Source: Prochlorococcus sp. MIT 1300 (GTDB lineage Bacteria > Cyanobacteriota > Cyanobacteriia > PCC-6307 > Cyanobiaceae). Taken from it: a stretch of DNA of 64,000 nucleotides. Each line of letters opens with the position of its first letter. Position 1 is the first letter of the stretch. The translations under genes and the position numbers were made by a program. Positions 1-9,019 of the stretch are shown piece after piece. The stretch lies in the NCBI RefSeq assembly GCF_034092375.1, contig NZ_CP139302.1, positions 1,674,001 through 1,738,000 of the forward strand, read 5' to 3'. The notes under the pieces were generated by a model, which was given only the letters and a program-made list of their open reading frames with translations, did not search any database and had not been told where the DNA came from.

Positions 1-1
1 G

Positions 2-85
2 GCAGCGCATCTATGCAATTTTCTTGAGGCTTCTATTCAAAAAGGTAGACGTGGTCCCATGCCATTAAATATTTCTACTAATTAA
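2..85 (+). CDS. lpxA: LpxA C-terminus (acyl-ACP--UDP-GlcNAc O-acyltransferase), partial
   Basis: Only the last 27 codons are inside the window, ending with TAA at 83-85 directly before the lpxB ATG. The tail includes the peptide IQKGRRGPMP, which resembles the C-terminal helical part of cyanobacterial LpxA. LpxA performs the first acylation of UDP-GlcNAc in lipid A synthesis in the cytoplasm. The identity rests on this short tail plus its position immediately before lpxB, the usual lpxA-lpxB order. The zero-base gap to lpxB suggests translational coupling. Confidence 0.7.
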   Translation, partial: AAHLCNFLEASIQKGRRGPMPLNISTN

Positions 86-1264
86 ATGCTTAGGTTGTTA
101 ATTAGTACAGGTGAGGTTTCAGGTGATCTTCAGGGAAGCCTTTTGATTGAGGCATTAAAAGAGGAGGCTTTAAGACGAGATTTGTCCATAGAGATCTTAG
201 CGCTTGGTGGTAATCGAATGGAAGCTGCCGGAGCTGAATTGATTGCAGATACTGCTCCTATGGGTGCTATTGGTCTTTTAGAAGCTCTGCCACTAGTTTT
301 GCCTACATTGCTTATTCAGTCTAAAGTAAATCAGTTGTTAATAAGTCGACCGCCGGATGCAGTAGTTTTGATTGATTACATGGGTGCAAATATTCGTCTA
401 GGTAACAGGTTGCGTAAACACTTCGCTAAAATCCCTATTATTTATTATATTGCGCCTCAGGAATGGGCTTGGCGCATAGGTGATGGTGGGACTACGGATT
501 TGATCGCATTTACTGATAAAATACTTGCTATCTTTCAGGCAGAGGCGGATTTTTACCAAGAGAGGGGAGGGAATGTGGTTTGGGTTGGTCACCCAATGAT
601 TGATATACATGGAAAGCTGCCTGATTGCTCTTTCGCAAGGAGGGAGCTTGGGCTTTCACCCGAACAAAAGCTCTTATTACTTTTGCCAGCCTCACGTAAA
701 CAGGAGTTGCGTTATTTAATGCCCAATCTTGCTAAAGCAGCTGCAATGCTTCAAGCGGAAGATTCAAACCTAGAAGTAATTGTTCCTGCTGGGCAGGAAA
801 GCTTTGAATTTCAACTAAGGGAAACCTTAAAAAGAGAGAAAGTTCGAGGTAGGGTTATTCCTGCTAATCAAGCTAATAATTTAAAGCCAATTCTCTTGTC
901 AGCAGCGGATTTAGCACTTTCAAAATCAGGAACAGTGAATATGGAATTAGCATTACATGGTGTTCCACAAGTTGTAGGGTATAAAGTTAGCAGAACTACA
1001 GCATTTATTGCACGCAATATTTTAAAGTTTAAAGTAGAACATATTTCACCCGTTAATCTTCTATTAGAAGAAAGATTAGTTCCCGAGCTTGTTCAAGATG
1101 ATTTTACGGCCGAAAAAATCTTCCAATTAGCAATGCCTTTGTTAAGTCAGAAGGAAGCTAGATTGTCAATGCTTGAAGGTTATAGGCGCCTTAGAGGAAA
1201 GCTTGGTTCTCCAGGGGTAACATCTAGGGCTGCTGGACAAATTCTTGATTTTATTAGCCAATGA
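86..1264 (+). CDS. lpxB: Lipid-A-disaccharide synthase
   Basis: 392 residues, the usual LpxB length. It joins UDP-2,3-diacylglucosamine and lipid X into the lipid A disaccharide at the inner face of the plasma membrane. Family signatures are visible: the N-terminal [23 protein letters not shown] near residue 95, [10 protein letters not shown] near 120, and a C-terminal nucleotide-sugar region with [12 protein letters not shown] near 280. The ATG directly follows the lpxA stop, and the stop overlaps the msrA start in an ATGA, so lpxA-lpxB-msrA look like one transcript. Confidence 0.95.
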   Translation: MLRLLISTGEVSGDLQGSLLIEALKEEALRRDLSIEILALGGNRMEAAGAELIADTAPMGAIGLLEALPLVLPTLLIQSKVNQLLISRPPDAVVLIDYMGANIRLGNRLRKHFAKIPIIYYIAPQEWAWRIGDGGTTDLIAFTDKILAIFQAEADFYQERGGNVVWVGHPMIDIHGKLPDCSFARRELGLSPEQKLLLLLPASRKQELRYLMPNLAKAAAMLQAEDSNLEVIVPAGQESFEFQLRETLKREKVRGRVIPANQANNLKPILLSAADLALSKSGTVNMELALHGVPQVVGYKVSRTTAFIARNILKFKVEHISPVNLLLEERLVPELVQDDFTAEKIFQLAMPLLSQKEARLSMLEGYRRLRGKLGSPGVTSRAAGQILDFISQ

Positions 1265-1896
1265 TTCGATTGCTGCGTTATCTGCGAGATGCATTGATAT
1301 GTAGTCTTTTAGTTGTTTCTTTGTTTGGGAGCCCTCTCCAAGCAAATGCTTCCGAAGAACAAGCGATGTTTGCCGGAGGATGCTTCTGGTGCCTTGAGCA
1401 TGATTTAGAGGCTATTAGTGGGGTCATTTCGGCTGATAGTGGTTATGCAGGAGGAACAATCTCATCTCCTACATATCGCAATCACGAGGGTCACCAAGAA
1501 GTCGTTCAGCTTAAGTTCGACCCTTCAATTCTTTCCTATGAAGAATTGCTTAGGAGTTATTGGAGGAATGTGGATCCTTTGGATTCCTCTGGACAGTTCT
1601 GCGATAGGGGGGATTCCTATAAACCGGTTATTTTTGTTGAAAATGACGAGCAAGAACTGGCTGCTCAAGAGAGCATTAACTTCGCCGCCTTGGAATTAGA
1701 TCAGCCTATTAAGGAAATTAAGGTTGAGATTCTTTCTGGAAAGAGATTCTGGCTTGCTGAAAATTACCATCAAGATTTTGCAGAGAAAAATCCAATTAAA
1801 TACAGTTTTTATAGAAATAGCTGTGGACGCGATAGGCGACTTGATCACCTATGGGGAGATAAGGCCAAAACAAACTCTGAATGGAAAAATCGGTGA
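1261..1896 (+). CDS. msrA: Peptide methionine sulfoxide reductase A, exported form
   Basis: 211 residues. It reduces methionine-S-sulfoxide in damaged proteins. The catalytic motif GCFWC lies near residues 40-44, and candidate resolving cysteines occur at QFCDRG and in the C-terminal NSCGRDRR. A hydrophobic N-terminal segment of about 20 residues ends in QANASEEQ, which looks like a signal peptide, so the enzyme probably works outside the cytoplasm (inference). It overlaps lpxB by four bases. An MsrA travelling with lipid A genes fits repair in the envelope. Confidence 0.93.
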   Translation: MIRLLRYLRDALICSLLVVSLFGSPLQANASEEQAMFAGGCFWCLEHDLEAISGVISADSGYAGGTISSPTYRNHEGHQEVVQLKFDPSILSYEELLRSYWRNVDPLDSSGQFCDRGDSYKPVIFVENDEQELAAQESINFAALELDQPIKEIKVEILSGKRFWLAENYHQDFAEKNPIKYSFYRNSCGRDRRLDHLWGDKAKTNSEWKNR

Positions 1897-2029
1897 GAAC
1901 ATTAAGCAAACCTTAAATCTTTAGGAAATATGCATCTCTTGGAAATCTTGGTGAAGATGTGGGTTTCCACCCATCCCTTCTTGCGAGAAATTTGATTAGC
2001 ATCAGTCCGTGATTCGGGCCAGGAGATGT

Positions 2030-2239
2030 ATGTATTTGCTGACTGTCAAAGATGGTTTGATTACTCGACATGTAGGCCCATATCTAACGCCAAAGAAAGC
2101 CTCTGATGATTTGGATAGAGTTTTAGCAGAATGTTCCGATAGGGCTCGATGGCAGATTCATGCACTTGAGAGCCCAAACTTGTGTTCTTTTTCAGAAAAG
2201 TTGCAACAAAGAAACCAGGCTCTCAGCGCGGCCTCTTAA
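2030..2239 (+). CDS. Small conserved-looking hypothetical protein
   Basis: About 69 residues beginning MYLLTVKDGLITRHVGPY. The reading frame is open back to a GTG at 2009, but the ATG at 2030 has AGGAG a few bases upstream and gives a sensible N-terminus, so I prefer it. There is no signal peptide, membrane segment or recognisable domain. The middle is acidic and helical. It lies alone between msrA and the convergent pepA. Function unknown. Confidence 0.6.
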   Translation: MYLLTVKDGLITRHVGPYLTPKKASDDLDRVLAECSDRARWQIHALESPNLCSFSEKLQQRNQALSAAS

Positions 2240-2303
2240 ATATTTCATACAAATTCCGCTTAATGCTTAAGAGGCTAGTGAAATGTTTGTGAACCTTCAG
2301 TAG

Positions 2304-3776
2304 CTAATTTTCTCTGATAATCCAGTTTACAAGAGTTCTTACTCCATAACCCGTTGCTCCTGCAGGATTAACTCCTGACCCTTTTTCTGACCAAACAGTT
2401 CCAGCAATATCTATGTGTGCCCAAGAGATTGATTGGTCGACAAATTCTCGGAGAAAAAGAGCAGCTGTAATTGAGCCTCCTGGACGTGGGCCTGTATTTT
2501 TAATATCAGCAAGCATGGATTTTAGTCCTTCTTTATAAGAGTTCTGTAGCGGCATACGCCAAAGTCCTTCTCCTGCTTTATGAGCTGCTTTGGTTAACTC
2601 ATTGGATAGTTCGTCACTATCTGTCCATAGACCAGCGATTTCATCGCCCAATGCAATGACACACGCACCAGTAAGTGTTGCTAAATCAATGATTGAATCT
2701 GGTTCTAATTTGCTTGCATAAACTAGAGCGTCAGCAAGTGTAAGCCTCCCCTCTGCGTCGGTGTTATTGATTTCGATAGTAGTTCCATTTGACGCTTTGA
2801 CTATATCTCCAGGATGAACTGCAGATCCGTTTACCATGTTTTCACAAGCAGCAACTATGAAATGAACCTCAACCCCTTGGGGACGTAACTCTGCTATGGC
2901 TCTTGCTGCACCAATTACCGCAGCACTTCCTCCCATGTCAAATTTCATTAGTTCTATTTGAGAAGCCCCTACTTTTAAGTTGTATCCTCCAGAATCAAAG
3001 GTCAGCCCTTTCCCCACTAGTGCCACTTTTCTCTGAATTGGACCATTTGATCGATATGAAAGATGGATGAATTTTGGATCTAAGTCTGAACCTTGGGCGA
3101 CTGCAAGGTAGGCGCCCATTCCTTTTCTATTACATTCTTCTCTACTAAGTACCTTTAACTGCAATCCAAATTCTCTGGAAAGTTTTGTAGCTTCTTTAGC
3201 AATTGCATCGGGGGTAAGGCTGTTTGGAGGTGCTCCTACAAGTTCTCTCGCTAATTCCACCCCTGAACAGATTGGAGAAATATTTTTGAAATTATCAAAA
3301 TCATTTGTGTCTACTCCAATGAATTCAATACGTTTAGGTGGTTGTTTTGTTTCTGGATTGCTCCTAAAGCGCAAGTCTTTGAAGAGTGATAGGCGTATTG
3401 CTTCGGCTACGACATTAATTAAGTCTTTTGAGTGAAGTTTCTTCCAAGGGAAGAATATCCCCAAAGGGCCTTCGCTACCTAGAGATTCTTTTGCACTTTT
3501 GGCAGCCGCATTACGAAATGTATTTACTGAGAGGTCTTCCAGTTTCCCTAAACCAACCACAATCAGTTTGAGTGGGGAATTTTGGAGGAGTTGGAAGCTA
3601 GTTATTTCTCCATTTTCAGCCTGAAAATTTTGCTTCTCAAGAATCTTTGTTAGAGGAGCATCGAAGCGGCTTTCCAATGGATGCAACTGAGTTTCAAAGT
3701 CCCCTTCATGAATGCCAACAATCAGCACAGCGCCGGGCCATTCCTGCAAGCTTGCAGGAGTTAGAGAGAATTCCAT
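2304..3776 (-). CDS. pepA: Cytosol aminopeptidase (leucyl aminopeptidase, M17)
   Basis: 490 residues with the N-terminal macro-like domain and C-terminal M17 catalytic domain. It releases N-terminal amino acids from peptides using two metal ions. Catalytic signatures are intact: GKGLTFDSGGYNLK (metal and catalytic Lys), FDMGGSAAV, and NTDAEGRLTLADAL, the family signature with metal-binding Asp and Glu. The gene is transcribed on its own at the 3' end of a minus-strand group and converges with the small gene at 2030. Confidence 0.95.
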   Translation of the reverse strand: MEFSLTPASLQEWPGAVLIVGIHEGDFETQLHPLESRFDAPLTKILEKQNFQAENGEITSFQLLQNSPLKLIVVGLGKLEDLSVNTFRNAAAKSAKESLGSEGPLGIFFPWKKLHSKDLINVVAEAIRLSLFKDLRFRSNPETKQPPKRIEFIGVDTNDFDNFKNISPICSGVELARELVGAPPNSLTPDAIAKEATKLSREFGLQLKVLSREECNRKGMGAYLAVAQGSDLDPKFIHLSYRSNGPIQRKVALVGKGLTFDSGGYNLKVGASQIELMKFDMGGSAAVIGAARAIAELRPQGVEVHFIVAACENMVNGSAVHPGDIVKASNGTTIEINNTDAEGRLTLADALVYASKLEPDSIIDLATLTGACVIALGDEIAGLWTDSDELSNELTKAAHKAGEGLWRMPLQNSYKEGLKSMLADIKNTGPRPGGSITAALFLREFVDQSISWAHIDIAGTVWSEKGSGVNPAGATGYGVRTLVNWIIREN

Positions 3777-3812
3777 CTTTAAGTTATTGCACTCGTGAAT
3801 TTTAGCGGTCGA

Positions 3813-4406
3813 TTATTTGATGTTTGCCGTGAAAGGTGTAGCCCAATGCCCCCTTGTTTCTTTGTTGAAAGGTGGTAGCCAAAGTTGAATTAGATGTTGC
3901 TCTAATTTTCTTCTATGCTTGGTCTCTTCTGGGACATCTGTGTAGAAGCGAATGCTTAGTTGGCTTTCTAACCCTGCTTTGGATAGTGCTTCGGTATAAG
4001 CAGCTAAATAAGATTTACAGTCATGGTCACCTTTCCATCGACGATCGGCAGCAATTGTTTCACCTATATATAAGAGTAAATGTGTGTTGAAATTTGTAGG
4101 TCGATCCATGACTAGATAAAGAGCGGGTCCTTCATGCGGATTGCTTGGCCATCTCCAAAAACTGAGTGGTAAGGGTGTTAATTTGAGTGGATTTAAATAA
4201 ATACTTGGATCTTTACGCTCGTTATTTTCTATTAGCGATTTTTGTACAGGAGAAGATGATTCTCTCTTAAATAGCTTTGACTGGTGGAACTGTACTCTCC
4301 TTTGCCATTTGATTAAGACTTCCTTGGTCAGTTTAATTTCTGTAGGTATATTATCCCCATCTGAAATACTATGCTCAGGGAAAAGTTGTCCTTGAGATGA
4401 TTTCAT
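3813..4406 (-). CDS. GIY-YIG nuclease domain protein
   Basis: About 197-199 residues. The C-terminal half (residues about 95-190 counted from the upstream ATG at 4412) carries the GIY-YIG signature: ALY (97-99), YIGET (115-119), Arg in DRRWKG (124-125), Glu in LEQHL (171) and Asn in PPFN (183). These are the positions of the conserved Tyr, Tyr, Gly, Arg, Glu and Asn of the family. The N-terminal 90 residues are basic and unassigned. I favour the second ATG (4404-4406) because it overlaps the upstream stop as ATGA; the first ATG would give a 10-base overlap. A structure-specific DNA endonuclease is likely, but the substrate is unknown. Confidence 0.75.
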   Translation of the reverse strand: MKSSQGQLFPEHSISDGDNIPTEIKLTKEVLIKWQRRVQFHQSKLFKRESSSPVQKSLIENNERKDPSIYLNPLKLTPLPLSFWRWPSNPHEGPALYLVMDRPTNFNTHLLLYIGETIAADRRWKGDHDCKSYLAAYTEALSKAGLESQLSIRFYTDVPEETKHRRKLEQHLIQLWLPPFNKETRGHWATPFTANIK

Positions 4407-5035
4407 TTCCATCCAGAAGGAAGTACTGGGCCTGATTTCTTTAAGCCAAATCTCACTTTGCCAATAAGATTCTCGATAATGCTTGCTGGCAATAAGAGAC
4501 GCTCTTGAAAATCGGCTAAATTCTTAAAAGGCCGCCTTTGTCGTTCTTTTAAAAGAGTTTGAATGTCTTTCTCGTTGAACTTAAGACCATTTTTCAATTC
4601 AGTAGAAGTGGCATTATTTATATCTACTATAGGGGTATCAGCTTTGGGCACTGGGTCGCCATACCACCTGAAAATTAGATGAGGACTCCATTGTTCTTTT
4701 AGATGATTAGGTAGCTCTAGTAATTGGAATAACTCTTCTTCGCAACTTAGCTGAACTCCACCTTGTTGGAGCTTTATCATTAGCTCAGCCATGTTTTCTG
4801 AACATTTGGGAAGCTTTTGCCAATCTGAAAAATTAGCTCGGTTAACGTCTATTTGAAGGCTGGCAAGGTTTGAATTGCTCACTCCTTGTTTCTTTTTAAG
4901 TGCTATTAATTCTTTTTCGATTTCCTGAAGCTTTATCCGTCTAGAACGACCTGAGGCCTCTTGCTTCTTTGGCAGTTGGCCCGTTGCTTCCAAGATTTTC
5001 CGGGCCAGAGGATCCAGCCAGTGGCCCCTGGTCAT
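4403..5035 (-). CDS. Tandem helix-hairpin-helix (ComEA-like) protein
   Basis: 210 residues. The N-terminus starts MTRGHWLDPLARKIL, followed by a basic helical stretch (residues 25-50). Two ComEA/UvrC-like HhH segments follow: about 63-122 (begins VNRANFSDWQKLP) and about 137-197 (begins VDINNATSTELKNG and contains RPFKNLADFQERL). HhH pairs bind DNA backbones without sequence specificity. There is no signal peptide or membrane anchor, so it is not a classic competence ComEA. It is translationally coupled to the GIY-YIG gene that follows, which suggests the two work together. Confidence 0.7.
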   Translation of the reverse strand: MTRGHWLDPLARKILEATGQLPKKQEASGRSRRIKLQEIEKELIALKKKQGVSNSNLASLQIDVNRANFSDWQKLPKCSENMAELMIKLQQGGVQLSCEEELFQLLELPNHLKEQWSPHLIFRWYGDPVPKADTPIVDINNATSTELKNGLKFNEKDIQTLLKERQRRPFKNLADFQERLLLPASIIENLIGKVRFGLKKSGPVLPSGWK

Positions 5036-5191
5036 GTAAATAAAAACTCTCTAATGAATAAGATACCTAACTTTGCAAGGGTTACTAACCCCGGGGGACG
5101 ATTGGCAAGATACTGAAGCATGCCCAATGGATCACTTTAAAAGTCTGTAAGCATAAACTTAATATAGGAAAGAAAGATATGTCTCTTCCTC

Positions 5192-5764
5192 CTATTTTAT
5201 AACAACAATATCTATTTGATACTCTTCAATCATATTATTGTAAATTGAGGTGTCACGCTCCACTATTTCTGGATCAGTGCACCCTCCTGGGTGGAGGCTA
5301 TACCAATTTGGCGAAAAAGTGGTTTTAATTGATGTGATCTCTAGATTTACGCCAAGGTATAGTCCTAGAGGTGTATTAGAACCACCTCTTAGAATAACTT
5401 CTTTGTTGATTCTTTGTGAAAAAAGCCCTAAACTTGAAGGGGTTATTACTCTTACATGAGTGGGGTCGTTGAAGAAGTTGTCATGCCTAAAATGAGGAAC
5501 CTTTATTAGAATAATTGCACCTGATTCGCATACCCTATACATTTCCTGGATTACTTTTAGATAAACATCTGTCTTATGACCTAGATGTTCAAGCACATGG
5601 ATTAGTTTTATTTCCTCCACGGAATTATCTGCCCAAGGCCAAGGGAAAGTTTCGAGATCGTGTTTAACATCTGGGTTACCATATTTATCCACATTGATAT
5701 ATCCATTTAGGCGTTTTTCGCCACATCCCAGATTGAGCTTTAAACCTGACATTCCCTTTGACAA
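5192..5764 (-). CDS. Class I SAM-dependent methyltransferase, substrate unknown
   Basis: 190 residues. Motif I is LNLGCGEKRLNGYINVD (residues about 10-26). A later segment, HVLEHLGHK, matches the region after motif II, and GAIILIKVPHFRHDN matches the strand that carries small-molecule methyltransferase substrates. The fold resembles the Methyltransf_11 group. Similar proteins are often found with sugar or surface polysaccharide genes, but none is adjacent here. It stands alone between the HhH pair and the divergent DUF1825 gene. A 13-bp perfect inverted repeat lies 33 bases upstream of the ATG. Confidence 0.75.
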   Translation of the reverse strand: MSKGMSGLKLNLGCGEKRLNGYINVDKYGNPDVKHDLETFPWPWADNSVEEIKLIHVLEHLGHKTDVYLKVIQEMYRVCESGAIILIKVPHFRHDNFFNDPTHVRVITPSSLGLFSQRINKEVILRGGSNTPLGLYLGVNLEITSIKTTFSPNWYSLHPGGCTDPEIVERDTSIYNNMIEEYQIDIVVIK

Positions 5765-5796
5765 CCTTTTAAGATTTTACGTGTGCATTTGATTTA

Positions 5797-5832
5797 TTGA
5801 ACTGAAGAGAAGATGTTGGCTCTTCAGTTCAA
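5797..5832. promoter_or_regulatory. Perfect 13-bp inverted repeat upstream of methyltransferase gene
   Basis: Arms at 5797-5809 (TTGAACTGAAGAG) and 5820-5832 pair perfectly around a 10-base loop. Neither side has a U-run, so it is not a typical intrinsic terminator. It could be a hairpin in the methyltransferase leader or an operator. The rest of the 278-base divergent gap (5765-6042) holds an unconvincing 59-codon ORF and the leader of the DUF1825 gene. Confidence 0.55.
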
Positions 5833-6042
5833 AGTGGTTTAAATCTCCTATAGCATTATGGCTTTTCATGGTGGTCTGGTTTTCCCCCTACACGATCTTG
5901 CGCATTTCGGGCAGAATTACTGTTTAATTGATAGGAATCCACTGGAGCTCGCAGTGAACACTTCGTATTGCATCTCAGAAGTTTTGCTAGTCGAGCGTTC
6001 CTTTGGGAAGAAGAGCATTCAAGCCAAAGGGAGGTAAGAATT

Positions 6043-6369
6043 ATGGCATTTTTTGAATCCGAGATTGTTCAAGAAGAGGCTAAGAGGCTTTTTAATGACT
6101 ATCAGCAGTTGATGCAGCTTGGTTCTGATTATGGAAAGTTTGATCGTGAAGGCAAGAAGAAGTTTATTGACACTATGGAGGATCTTATGAGCCGATATCG
6201 TGTTTTCATGAAGCGTTTTGAGCTTTCTGAAGACTTTCAAGCCAAGATGACTGTTGAGCAATTGAGAACTCAGCTCAGTCAATTCGGAATAACCCCTGAA
6301 CAGATGTTTGATCAAATGAATTTGACCCTGGAAAGGATGAAAGCGCAGTTAGAACAGAGCTCAGAATGA
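6043..6369 (+). CDS. DUF1825 family protein
   Basis: 108 residues from the ATG at 6043, which has GGGAGG about seven bases upstream; the open frame extends 25 codons further but that part does not look like protein. The sequence MAFFESEIVQEEAKRLFNDY and the rest are almost entirely helical and highly charged. It matches the cyanobacterial family DUF1825, whose function I do not know. It lies 45 bases before tyrS and may share its transcript. Confidence 0.85.
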   Translation: MAFFESEIVQEEAKRLFNDYQQLMQLGSDYGKFDREGKKKFIDTMEDLMSRYRVFMKRFELSEDFQAKMTVEQLRTQLSQFGITPEQMFDQMNLTLERMKAQLEQSSE

Positions 6370-6414
6370 TATTTTGATAGACCTCCAATTACTTTCCGAT
6401 CGGTTAATACTTTT

Positions 6415-7662
6415 ATGACTGATAAGTTTTTATCACTTCCAGGCTGGCTAAATAGAGGAATTGTTGACATCTTCCCTGCTGGAAATACAAATGAGCCCAA
6501 TGAATTTTTAGGCGCTCGACTAGAAGAAGCTGTGAAACATAATCGTCCTTTGCGAATAAAGTTGGGTATTGACCCTACAAGTACTTCGATTCATTTAGGG
6601 CACAGCATTCTCTTTCGCAAATTGAGATCTTTTCAAGATGCAGGCCATACGGCAGTTTTGATTATTGGAGATTTTACGGCTCAGATAGGTGATCCAACTG
6701 GTAAGAGCTCTACTCGCGTTCAATTGACATCTGAAGAGGTTGAGGCTAATTCAGTTAATTACCTAAAGCAGCTTGGAAAGGATGAGCCTCCTGAAAGGAG
6801 TTTGTTGGATTTCGCTACCCCAGGTCGTCTTGAGGTTTATCGCAATAGCGAGTGGCTCTCTGAGATTTCTTTGCCAAGAGTCATTGATCTGCTTAGTACT
6901 GCAACAGTAGGGCAGATGCTTGCTAAAGAAGATTTTGGGACTCGGTTTAGATCGGGCACTTCAATTTCTCTTCATGAGTTTCTTTATCCGTTGCTACAGG
7001 GCTATGACTCGGTGGCCGTTAAGGCAGATGTTGAACTAGGGGGTACAGATCAGAAGTTCAATGTCACCATTGGTAGAGATCTTCAGAGATATTTTGGTCA
7101 GAGGCCCCAATTTGGATTATTGCTACCAATATTAATCGGACTTGATGGTGTTCAAAAGATGAGCAAAAGCCTTGGCAATACTGTCACTCTTGATGAAGAC
7201 CCTATTTCAATGTATTCTAAATTGGAGAAGGTCCCTGATGAACTTGTAGACAGCTACATTACTTTATTGACTGATTTAAATAAGAATAACTTGCCTTCAG
7301 AACCTAGGGAATTACAAAAGGCGATGGCATTAGCTGTAACTGCAAGTAGGCATGGAATAAAAGTAGCAAAAGAGGCTTGTAACAGTGCTGCAAGTTTAGT
7401 CTCTGGATCAGATCATGGGTTCGCAGATGTCCCTGAAGTGTCTTTGGGCGAGATTAATTTTCCTGCCAAAGTTTTTTATCTGCTAAGTGCAATAGGTATG
7501 TCTCCTAGTAGCAGTGAAGCTAGGCGTCAGATTCAAGGTGGTGCAGTTCGTTTGGATGGGGAGAAAATTGTTGATCCAAATCATGAATTTATAGACAGCA
7601 GCTATTTGTTAGGTAAAGTTATACAAATAGGCAAAAAGAAGTTTTTACGACTTTCAAGGTAA
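6415..7662 (+). CDS. tyrS: Tyrosyl-tRNA synthetase
   Basis: 415 residues, class I synthetase. The HIGH motif appears as HLGH (near residue 61) and the KMSKS loop as KMSKSLGN (near 246). The C-terminal end (residues about 345-410) is an S4-like RNA-binding domain with [18 protein letters not shown]. This is the longer TyrZ-like subgroup by its HLGH motif (inference). It charges tRNA-Tyr. Good collinearity with family length makes the ATG at 6415 credible. Confidence 0.95.
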   Translation: MTDKFLSLPGWLNRGIVDIFPAGNTNEPNEFLGARLEEAVKHNRPLRIKLGIDPTSTSIHLGHSILFRKLRSFQDAGHTAVLIIGDFTAQIGDPTGKSSTRVQLTSEEVEANSVNYLKQLGKDEPPERSLLDFATPGRLEVYRNSEWLSEISLPRVIDLLSTATVGQMLAKEDFGTRFRSGTSISLHEFLYPLLQGYDSVAVKADVELGGTDQKFNVTIGRDLQRYFGQRPQFGLLLPILIGLDGVQKMSKSLGNTVTLDEDPISMYSKLEKVPDELVDSYITLLTDLNKNNLPSEPRELQKAMALAVTASRHGIKVAKEACNSAASLVSGSDHGFADVPEVSLGEINFPAKVFYLLSAIGMSPSSSEARRQIQGGAVRLDGEKIVDPNHEFIDSSYLLGKVIQIGKKKFLRLSR

Positions 7663-7697
7663 TTACTCGCTTCGTTTTTTTTACTGGGAGTTTGTAA

Positions 7698-8417
7698 GTG
7701 GAAAACCCTGCCGATAAAATCATTTTGGCATTAGATGGTATGGAAAAAGCAGAGGCTTTCTCAATGGTCTCGAAGCTTTCTGGATTGAAATGGGTAAAAG
7801 TTGGGCTAGAGCTTTTTGTAAGTAGTGGACCTGAAATTATTTCCAACTTTCGTGAAGATGGTCTAAAAGTGTTTTTAGATCTCAAATTTCATGATATCCC
7901 TGTAACCATGTCAGCTGCTTGTAGAAAAGCTGCAGGTTTTGGTGCTGAATTAATTACTGTTCACGGATGTGCAGGCCGAAAGGCACTTGAACAGGCAAAT
8001 CGAGCTGCTATTGAAGGTGCCTCCCTAGTAGGACTTCCTCCACCAAGGCTTTTAGTAGTGACTGTGCTTACTAGTTGGGAGGGCAAGGATATAAAGGATC
8101 AGTTGCTTATAAATCAATCTATTCAAAGTAGGGTTCAATTGTTTGCTAAATTGTCTTCCGAATTGGGCCTTGGTGGGTGTATTTGCTCTCCTAAAGAAGT
8201 TCGTGGTTTACGGTCGCTATGTCCATTGCCATTTGAACTGGTTACCCCAGGTGTGCGATTAGAAGGAGACCCACTTAATGATCAAGCAAGAGTAATGACT
8301 CCTTCCGAAGCAATTAATGAAGGAGCTTCAAAACTAGTAATAGGTAGATCTATAACTCAAGCATTGAACCCTGAAGATGCTTTTTCGAAATGTTGTAATC
8401 AGTTGGAAAGAGTTTAA
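7698..8417 (+). CDS. pyrF: Orotidine 5'-phosphate decarboxylase
   Basis: 239 residues. It converts OMP to UMP in pyrimidine synthesis. The family catalytic motif DLKFHDIP is present near residues 60-67, preceded by LALDGM and GLELF strands, and the phosphate-binding end has LVIGRSIT. The start is a GTG at 7698, supported by GGGAG at 7686-7690 with a seven-base spacer. Its last four bases overlap the end of convergent plsY, so neither gene can have an independent terminator here. Confidence 0.95.
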   Translation: MENPADKIILALDGMEKAEAFSMVSKLSGLKWVKVGLELFVSSGPEIISNFREDGLKVFLDLKFHDIPVTMSAACRKAAGFGAELITVHGCAGRKALEQANRAAIEGASLVGLPPPRLLVVTVLTSWEGKDIKDQLLINQSIQSRVQLFAKLSSELGLGGCICSPKEVRGLRSLCPLPFELVTPGVRLEGDPLNDQARVMTPSEAINEGASKLVIGRSITQALNPEDAFSKCCNQLERV

Positions 8418-9019
8418 CGAAACTGGCTTATTCTTGGCTCAGTACCTGCAATTAATCTTTTTATATTACTTCTATGTCTCCAAAGAACCATAATTGTTGT
8501 TGCACATGCAACTATCAAATAAGCAGGCTTTGTTGTGCCATCTAAACTCCATGCCATCAACCAGGGCAAACAAATAGAAGTGAAGATGCTCGAAAGAGAA
8601 ACGATTTTGGTGAAGCTGATAGTTGCCAAGAATATTCCTAAACAAGCAAGCCCAACTGGCAATGAAAGACCTAGCAACATGCCCAGGCTAGTTGCTACCG
8701 CTTTGCCACCTTTAAACTTAAGCCAAATGGGCCAAATATGACCTGATAAGGCAGCTAGACCAACTAATACTTCTGAGGTCTCGCTGAGATTAAAAGCTTT
8801 GGCAATTAGAACAGCTATTGCACCTTTAGCTATATCTACTATCAAAACCCCAATTGCAGCTGCTTTGCCTACTTCCCTAAGGACATTTGTTGCTCCAGTA
8901 GACCCCGAACCTTTAGCCCGAATATCAATACCTGCAAACCATTGGCCAGCAAGATATCCGCTGGGCATAGATCCAAGTAGGTACCCAATGCAAATGAAGT
9001 AGATCAATTGAAAATGCAT
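8414..9019 (-). CDS. plsY: Glycerol-3-phosphate acyltransferase PlsY
   Basis: 201 residues, multi-pass membrane protein. It transfers the acyl chain from acyl-phosphate to glycerol-3-phosphate, the first step of phosphatidate synthesis. The three conserved motifs are visible: [23 protein letters not shown], and [20 protein letters not shown]. The ATG at 9019 overlaps the stop of the DUF3086 gene by one base, so plsY is probably the distal member of the minus-strand cluster starting at the MFS gene. Confidence 0.95.
   Translation of the reverse strand: MHFQLIYFICIGYLLGSMPSGYLAGQWFAGIDIRAKGSGSTGATNVLREVGKAAAIGVLIVDIAKGAIAVLIAKAFNLSETSEVLVGLAALSGHIWPIWLKFKGGKAVATSLGMLLGLSLPVGLACLGIFLATISFTKIVSLSSIFTSICLPWLMAWSLDGTTKPAYLIVACATTIMVLWRHRSNIKRLIAGTEPRISQFR

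Noticed and set aside
5858-6037. 59-codon ORF upstream of the DUF1825 gene
   Set aside because: It has no Shine-Dalgarno, no family resemblance, and ends inside the ribosome-binding region of the next gene. It is probably leader sequence.
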